The notes under the pieces are model-generated. The model searched no databases. It saw nothing but the letters and a program-made list of their open reading frames with translations, and had not been told where the DNA came from. A program made the translations under genes and the position numbers. A stretch of 64,000 nt of DNA, from positions 1,138,501 through 1,202,500 of the forward strand of contig CP077096.1 of the NCBI GenBank assembly GCA_014268975.2, written 5' to 3'. Below, one piece after another: positions 19,501-28,500 of this stretch; the first letter of the stretch is position 1, and each line of letters opens with the position of its first letter. This DNA comes from Pseudomonas wayambapalatensis (GTDB taxonomy: Bacteria > Pseudomonadota > Gammaproteobacteria > Pseudomonadales > Pseudomonadaceae).

Positions 19501-22500
19501 CCTCGCCGGCAGCAACGACCTGACCCTGGGCGGCGTTATCGCCGGTATCGGTGGCCTGACCAAGAACGGCAGCACGACCCTGACCCTCAATGGCGCCAAC
19601 ACGCAGTTCGGCGCCACCAACCTCAACGCCGGCACCCTTGTGGTCGGCAGCAACACGGCCTTGGGCACTGGCGCGCTGAATGCCGCTGCCGGTACCCACC
19701 TGGACGCCAACACCGCAGTCAACCTCGGCAACGCCGTGAACCTGGCCGGTGCCCTGACCCTCGACGGCACCGCCAACCTGGGCCTCGGTGGCGTGATCGC
19801 CGGTGCCGGCAGCCTGGTCAAGAACGGTGCCGCCACGCTGACGCTCTCCGGCCCCAACACCTTCCTGGGCGGCACCACCCTCAATGCCGGTGGCCTGGTG
19901 CTGGGCAATGGAGACGCATTGGGCGTCGGTAAGTTGACCGTCGCAGGTGCCGGTACCCTGGATACCACGGCTGCGCTGACCGTTGGCAACGCCGTTACCC
20001 TGGATGCCGACCTCACCCTGGCCGGCAGCAACGACCTCAACCTCTCCGGTCTGGTCGATGGCACCGGCCGTCTGATCAAGAATGGCACCAGCACGCTCAC
20101 CCTCGGCGGCCTGAACACCTATGCCGGTGGCACACTGCTCAACGCTGGCGCCCTGGTGCTGGGCAATGGTAGCGCCATCGGCACCGGCGACCTCACCGTC
20201 GGTGGCGCCGCAAGCCTGGACGCCAGCGCCGCACTTAGCCTGGGCAACAACATCGGCCTGAACGCCGACCTCACCCTCACCGGCAGCAACGCGCTGACCC
20301 TCGGTGGTGTAGTCAGCGGGACAGGAAAGTTGGTCAAGAACGGCAATGCCAGCGTGACCTTGGACGGGGTCAACACCTATGCCGGTGGCACCACGCTCAA
20401 CGCGGGTGGCCTGGTGATAGGCAACGGCAGCGCCCTGGGGACCGGTGCCCTGACCGTGGCCGGCGCCGCCAGCCTGGACAACAGCGCGGTCGCTACCCTG
20501 GGCAACGACATCGCGCTCAACGCCAACCTGACCCTCGGCGGCAGCAACGACCTGACCCTGGGCGGTGTCATCAGCGGTACCGCAGGTCTGATCAAGAATG
20601 GCCTGGCCGACCTCACGCTGACCGGCAACAACACCTTCAGCGGTGCCGTCGACTTGCTCGGCGGCAGCCTCACCACCATAGGTACTGGCGCCCTCGGCAA
20701 CAGCTCGGGCGTCAACGTCGGGGCGGGCGCCAGCCTGAACCTCGGTGCCAGTACCACGATCGGCGGCCTGAGCGGTGCCGGCGCGGTGAGCGTGGCGGGG
20801 GGCAGTGACCTGACGGTCGGCGGCAACAACCTCAACAGCGTTTTCAGCGGCGCCCTGGCCGGTAGCGGTGGCCTGATCAAGGCAGGTACCGGTGCTCTGG
20901 AACTGTCCGGTGTGAACGTGCTTGGCGGCGCCACCACGGTCAATGGCGGCCTGCTCAATGTCAGCGGTTCGCTCGCCAGCTCCGGCGTACAGGTCAATGT
21001 CGGCGCCAGCCTGGGCGGCACCGGCAGTCTGCTGGGCGCGGTCGACATCGCCAACGGCGCACACCTGTTGGCCAACAGTGGCGCGACCCTCAATACCGGC
21101 GCGCTGACCCTGCACAGTGGCTCGATTCTCGACTTCGGCCTCGGCTCGCCCTCCACGGGCGGCACTGCCTTGGTCAACGTCAACGGCAACCTGACCCTCG
21201 ACGGCACCCTCAACGTCACCGACCTCGGTGGCTTCGGCACCGGTATCTATCGGCTGTTCGACTACACCGGCGCGCTGGTCGACAACGGCCTGGTCGTTGG
21301 CGCGTTGCCGGGTAGCGTTCTGCCGGGCGATGTCCAGGTGCAGACCGCCATCGGCGCGCAGATCAACCTGCTGGTGGGCGGTGCCACCGGCACCGTGCAG
21401 TTCTGGGACGGTGCGCAAAGCGTGCCGAACGGCGTCATCGACGGTGGCGCCGGCACCTGGGATGGCAGCAATACCAACTGGACCGATATCAACGGTGTGC
21501 TCAACGGCAGCTGGGCCAGCGATTTCGCCGTGTTCCAGGGCACCGCTGGCGATGTCAACGTGGTGGGCACCCAGGCTGCCACCGGTCTGCAATTCGTCAC
21601 CAATGGCTATCGCCTGATCGGTGCCGGTGGCCTGGACCTGGTCAACGCCAGCAACGGTGCCTTTGCCGTGCGTGTCGACCCGGGCGTTACCGCGACGATC
21701 AACGTCGGCCTCTCCGGCAGCGGCCAACTGGCCAAGCTCGACACCGGCACCCTGGTGCTCAACGGCGCCAACAGCTACACCGGCGGGACGCTGCTCAACG
21801 GTGGCACCCTGGTAGTGGGCAACGACACCGCCCTGGGCACTGGCGCGGTCAGCGCCGCAACGGGCACCACCCTGGACAGCAACACCGCAGTCACCCTTGG
21901 CAACGCCCTGGCCCTGAGTGGCGCGCTGACCATCGCTGGCAGCGCCGACCTCAGCCTGTCTGGCGTGGTATCGGGTGCCGGCAGCCTGGTCAAGAACGGC
22001 GCGGCCAACCTGACGCTGGGCAACGCCAACACCTACAGCGGCGGCACCACCCTTGCCGCTGGCACCTTGACCCTGGGCAACGACCTGGCCCTCGGCACGG
22101 GCGGCCTGAACGTCACTGGCGCTTCCAGCCTCGCCGCTACTGGCAGCGTGGCGCTGGCCAATACTGTAGCGCTGAACGCTAACCTGACTGTGCCAGGCAC
22201 TGGCAACCTCACGCTCAACGGCGCACTCAGCGGCACCGGTGGGCTGATCAAGAACGGCACCGGCGTACTCACCCTGAACGGCAGCAACAGCCAGCAGGGC
22301 TCTACCAGCCTCAATGGCGGCACCCTGGTGGTTGGCAGCAACACCGCCCTGGGCACTGGCGCGCTGAATGCCACAGGTGGCACAACCCTGAGTGCAGGCG
22401 CCAACGTGACCCTGGCCAATGCGCTCAACCTGGCGGGCAACCTCACCATCGCTGGCGCGCAGGACCTGGTGCTAGGCGGCAACATCAATGGTGTCGGCGG

Positions 22501-25500
22501 CCTGACCAAGACCGGCAGCGGCACACTCACCCTCAATGGCACCAATGGCAACCTGGGCAACACCAGTCTCAACGCGGGCACCTTGGTGCTCGGCAACGCC
22601 AGCGCGCTCGGCCTCGGCCAGCTCAACGCGGCTGCGGGCACCACGCTGGATAGCAACTCGGCGCTCACTATCGGCAACACCGTCAATCTGGGCGGCAACC
22701 TCACCATCGCCGGCAGCAACGACCTGGGCCTGGGTGGGCTGGTCGCGGGCGCTGGCAGCCTGACCAAGAATGGCGCCGGCAACCTCACCTTGAGTGGCCC
22801 CAACACCCTGTCCGGTGGCGTGACCCTTAACGCCGGCACCCTGACCCTGGGCAATAACTCGGCACTGGGCCTCGGCAACCTGACCGTCGGCGGCGCCAGC
22901 ATTCTGGCTACTACTGGCCCCCTGATCGTGGCCAATCAGGTCACGCTCAACGACACCCTGACCCTGCCTGGTAACAACGACCTGGCCCTGAGCGGCGTGA
23001 TCAGCGGTACTGGTGGGCTGACCAAGACCGGCACCGGCAACCTGACCCTCGGTGCCGCCAACAGCTACCAAGGCACCACCACGCTCGCCGCAGGCACCCT
23101 GACCCTGGGCAACGGCAGCGCGCTGGGCGCTGGCAATCTTTCGGTCACCGGCAACAGCACCCTGGCCACCACCGGCGCCCTGCAAGTAGCCAACGCCATC
23201 GGCCTGGGCACGGGCGCTACCTTGGGCGTCAACAACGCCCAGACGCTGACCCTCGACGGGGTCATCAGCGGCGGCGGCGGCCTTAACAAGACCAGCACCG
23301 GTCAACTGGTGCTCAACGGCGCCAACAACTACACCGGCGGCACCTCGTTGCAAGCCGGCAGCCTGCTGCTGGGCAACGCCAATGCCCTGGGCAGTGGCGC
23401 CCTGAACGTCACCGGCGCCGCAGCCCTCGACGCCAGCCAGGCTCTGGCTCTGGTCAACACGGTCAACCTGACCGGTGGCAATCTTACCCTTGATGGCAGC
23501 CAGGCCCTCACCCTCAACGGTGTGGTTTCCGGCACCAACGGCCTGGTGAAGAACGGTGCCGCCAGCCTGACCCTCAACGGCAACAATACCTACAGCGGCG
23601 GCACCACGCTCAACGCCGGCACGCTGACCGTCGGCAGCAATACCGCGCTGGGCACCGGGGATCTGACCACAGGCGCCAATACCTCCCTCGATGCCAGCGC
23701 GAGCGCCGCCTTGGCCAACAATGTGCACCTGGGCGGCACGCTCAACCTGCCAGGCACCGCCGACCTGACCCTCAATGGCGTGCTCGACGGTGTCGGTGGC
23801 CTGAACAAGGCTGGCGCCAGCACCCTGACCCTCAATGGCGCCAACAACTACCTGGGTGGTACCACCCTGGGCGCCGGGCAACTGGTGGTGGGTAACGACA
23901 ACGCGCTGGGGCAGGGCGCCCTGACCGTCGCCGGGGCCTCGACCCTGAGCAGCGGCGTCGCCAGCACCACCCTGGCCAACAACGTCACCCTCAACGCCGG
24001 CCTCACTGTCGCCGGCACCAACGACCTGACCCTCAACGGTGTGATCAACGGTACCGCTGGGCTGACCAAGAACGGCAGCGGCAACCTCACCCTTAACGGC
24101 AACAACGGCTACCAGGGCGGCACCGAGCTCAATGCCGGGCGCCTGACCCTCGGCAGCAGTGGCGCCCTGGGCACCGGCACCCTCAGCGTGACCGCCGACG
24201 CCACCCTGGCCAACAGCGCGCCGATGGCACTGGGCAACACCATCGCCCTGAGCAACGGCGCCAACCTGACCGTCGAGGCCGCCAACGCCCTGATCCTCAG
24301 TGGCGATCTGGGCGGCACAGGCAACCTGGTCAAGACCGGTGTCGACGACCTGACCCTGGTCGGCGTCAAGACTTTCACCGGCAACGTCGATATCCAGGCC
24401 GGCTCGCTCACCACGCTCGGCAGCGGCGTGCTGGCCAACGTCGACACCCTCAACATCGGTGCCAGTGGCCAGCTCAACCTCAACGGCAACACCAGCCTTG
24501 GTGCCCTCACCGGCAGCGGCAACGTCGATGTCGGCATTGGCAGCACCCTGAACCTGGGCAGCAACAACGCCAGTACGACCTTCGCTGGCGCCCTCAGCGG
24601 CTTGGGCGGCCTGGCCAAAGATGGCACCGGTACTCTGATCCTTACCGGTACCAGCAACCTGGCTGACAACACGCAGGTCAACGCTGGCACCCTGAAAATC
24701 GATGGCAGCCTGGGCAGTAACCTGCTGACCGTCGCCAGCGGCGCAACCCTCACCGGCAGCGGCTCTGCCAATGCCTCGGTGGTGATCGACAACGGCGGCC
24801 ACCTGGCAGGCCAGAGCGGCGCCACCCTGGGCCTCGGTTCGCTGGTGCTCAACAGCGGATCGATCGTCGATGTCGGCCTGGCTTCGCCAGGCACTGGCGG
24901 CACCGCACTGTTCAATGTCGGCGGCAACCTGACCCTCGACGGCACCCTCAACGTCAGCAATATCGGTGGCTTCGGCAACGGCGTGTACCGCTTGTTCGAC
25001 TACGCCGGCGCGCTGACCGACAACGGTCTGGACTTCGGCACTCTGCCGCTGGGCGTGAGCCTTGGCGATGTGTCGCTGCAGACCGCCCTGGCCAACCAGA
25101 TCAACCTGCTCGTCAGCTCCAGCGGCCTGAACATCCAGTTCTGGGACGGCAGCCAGACTGCCCCGAACGGCCAGGTCGATGGTGGCACCGGCGTGTGGAA
25201 CGCCGGCAACACCAACTGGACCGACCTCAACGGCACCGTCAACACCACCTGGGGCAGCACCTTCGCGGTGTTCCAGGGCACGGCAGGTGACGTCACCGTC
25301 GACGGCAGCCAGAGCGTCAATGGCATGCAGTTCGTCAGCAACGGCTATCGCCTGCTGGCCGGAACCGCCGGCCTGCTCGACCTGGTCAACGGCAGCGGTG
25401 GCGATACCAGCGTGCGGGTCGATCCCGGCGTGATCGCGACCCTCGATGTCGGCCTGGGCGGTGTCGGCAAACTGAACAAGCTCGACACCGGCACCCTGGT

Positions 25501-28500
25501 GCTCAACGGCAGCAACAGTTACAGCGGCGGCACCCAGCTCAGTGGCGGCACCCTGGTGCTGGGCAGCAACACCGCCCTCGGCACCGGCCTGCTGGACACT
25601 GCCAGCGGTACCACCCTGGACACCAACAAGAGCGTGAGCCTGGCCAATGCGATCACCCTCGCCGGCCCGCTGAACCTGACCGGCAACAACGATCTGGCGC
25701 TCACCGGCAACATCGGCGGCGCCGGCAGCCTGGTCAAGGCCGGCAATGCGCAACTGGCCTTGTCCGGCAACAACAGCTACAGCGGCGGCACCGCGCTGAA
25801 CGGCGGCACCCTGGTGGTAGGTTCCAACACCGCACTGGGTACCGGCGCGCTCGATGCGGCGGCAGGCACCAGCCTGGACAGCAGCCAGGCCGTGGCGCTG
25901 GCCAACAACGTCAACTTGGCCGGTAACCTCAACGTGCTGGGCGGCAATGACCTGAGCCTCGGCGGCACCGTCGCTGGCGCTGGCCGTCTGATCAAGTCCG
26001 GCATCGCGCGGTTCAGCCTGCTGGGCGCCAATACCTTCAGCGGCGGCACCGAGCTGCAGGCCGGCACCCTGGTGGTCGGCACCAACGGCGCGCTCGGCAC
26101 AGGTGGCCTGGACGTGACCGGCAACGCCAACCTCGACAGCAGCGCTGCGGTCACGCTGGCCAATCCGGTCAGTGTCACCGGCATCCTCAACGTGCTGGGC
26201 AGCAACGACCTGCAACTGGCCGGTGTGCTCAGTGGCAACGGCGTGTTGAACAAGAACGGCCTGGCCGACCTCACCCTGTCGGGCAACAACACCTTCAGCG
26301 GTATCCTCAACATCCTCTCCGGCAGCCTGAGCACTATCGGCACCACCGCGCTGGGCACCCAGAGCGAGTTGAACGTCAGTGCAGGCGCCAGCCTCAATCT
26401 TGACGGCAACACCACGCTGGGCGAGATCGGTGGCACCGGCGCGATCCAGATCGCTGCAGGCAACAGCCTCAACGTCGAAGGCGGCGTGTTCGACGGCAAC
26501 ATCAGCGGCACCGGCACGCTCAATAAACTCGGCACCGGCACCCTGGCCCTGAGCAGCAGCAACAGCCATACCGGCAATACCAACGTGCAGGCCGGTGGCT
26601 TGAAGGTGGATGGATCGCTCGCCAGCAGCGCGGTCAACGTTGCCAGTGGGGCGACGCTGTCGGGTGCGGGCAGCCTCGGTGGGGCGGTGACCGTCGCCAG
26701 CGGCGGCAGCCTCGCAGCCACCAGCGGCACGACCCTGAGCGCGGGCAACCTGTCGCTGGATGCCGGTTCGAACTTCAACGCGGCCCTTGGCGCGCCGACT
26801 GGCGGCAATTCGCCGTTGGTCAACGTATCCAACAACCTGACCCTTGGCGGCACCTTGAACGTCACTGATATCGGTGGCTTCGGTGCCGGTGTGTACCGCC
26901 TGTTCGCCTACGGCGGCAGTCTCGTCAACAATGGCCTGGCCTTTGGCACCACGCCCGTTCCAGTGACCGACCTGACGGTGCAGACGGCCATTGCCAACCA
27001 GGTCAACCTGGTGGTGGGCGGTGCCAGCAACGTGCTGTTCTGGGACGGCAGCCAGAGCGTGGCCAACGGCCTGATCGATGGCGGCAGCGGTACATGGGAT
27101 GCCACCAATACCAACTGGACCGATGCCAACGGCGTACTCAACACCACCTGGAACGACACCTTCGCCGTCTTCCAGGGCGCCACCGGCACCGTCACCGTGA
27201 ACGGCAGCCACAGCATCACCGGCCTGCAGTTCATCACCGACGGCTATGTGCTCGATGCCGGGACGGGGGGCGAGCTGCTCACCAGCACCAGCGGCACCAC
27301 CAACCTGCGGGTAGACAGCGGCGTCACCGCCACCCTCAACGTCGCCCTCAACGGTGCCGGCAACGTGGCCAAGTACGATGCTGGCACCCTGGTGCTCAAC
27401 GCCGCCAACGGCTACGGCGGCGGCACCGCGCTCAACGGCGGCACCCTGGTGGTCGGCAACGACAGTGCGCTGGGTAGCGGCACGCTGACGGCCGCCGCGG
27501 GCACCACCCTGGACAGCAACACCGCCGTCACCCTGGCCAACGCCGCGGTACTCAACGGCGCACTGGCCATCGGCGGCAGCAACGCGCTAACCCTCAACGG
27601 CGACATCAGCGGTGTCGGCGGGCTGGTCAAGAATGGCGCAGGACTGCTGACCTTGGGCGGCAGCAACAGCTACAGCGGCGGCACCCAGATCAACGCGGGC
27701 AGCGTGGTCGGCAACACCACCAGCCTGCAGGGTGCGATCCTCAACAACGCGGCGCTGACCTTCGAGCAGAACGCCAACGGCAGCTACACCGGCAACCTCA
27801 CTGGCAGCGGTACGCTGACCAAGAACGGCAGTGGTGAACTGCTGCTGACCGGTGTCAACGGCTTGACCGGTGCCACCACCGTCAATGCCGGCAGCCTGCT
27901 GGTCAACGGACGCCTGGACAGCGCCACGGTACAGGTCGCTACCGGCGCTCGCCTGGGCGGCAGCGGCACCTATGCCGGGGCTGTGCAGATCGCCGACGGC
28001 GCCACCCTGGCCGCAGGCCAGAGCAGCACACCGTTGACGGTAGGCAGCCTGAACCTGAGTTCCGGCAGTGCCCTGGACTTCTCCCTCGGGGCGCCAGCCG
28101 CGTCCACTACCGTAGTCAAGGTCGACGGCAACCTGGTGCTCGACGGTACGCTGAACATCACTAATGCCGGCGGCTTCGGCACCGGCGTCTACCAGCTGTT
28201 CAACTATGGCGGCGCGCTGACCAACAATGGTCTGGTCTTCGGCGCTGTCCCCGGCAGCGTGGCACTGGGCGACCTGAGCCTGCAGACCGCCATCGCCAAC
28301 CAGATCAACCTGGTGGTGCAGGGCGCGGGCGACCAGCTGCAGTTCTGGAACGGCGGCAAGACCAATCCGGACGGCAGCATTGGCGGCGGCAGCGGCACCT
28401 GGGGCCCTGGTACCAACTGGACCAACGCCAACGGCACCACTGGCGAAACCTGGAGCGATGCCTTCGCCGTGTTCGGTGGCCAGCCTGGCACCGTCACCGT

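Noticed and set aside
17072..21727. 1551-codon open frame on the minus strand inside the autotransporter gene
   Set aside because: It mirrors the plus-strand repeat codons; high GC and Gly/Asn/Thr/Leu codon bias remove stops. No ribosome site or family resemblance. The plus strand has a signal peptide and barrel.
22472..27211. 1579-codon minus-strand open frame in the same gene
   Set aside because: Same cause as above; composition is a low-complexity reflection of the repeats.
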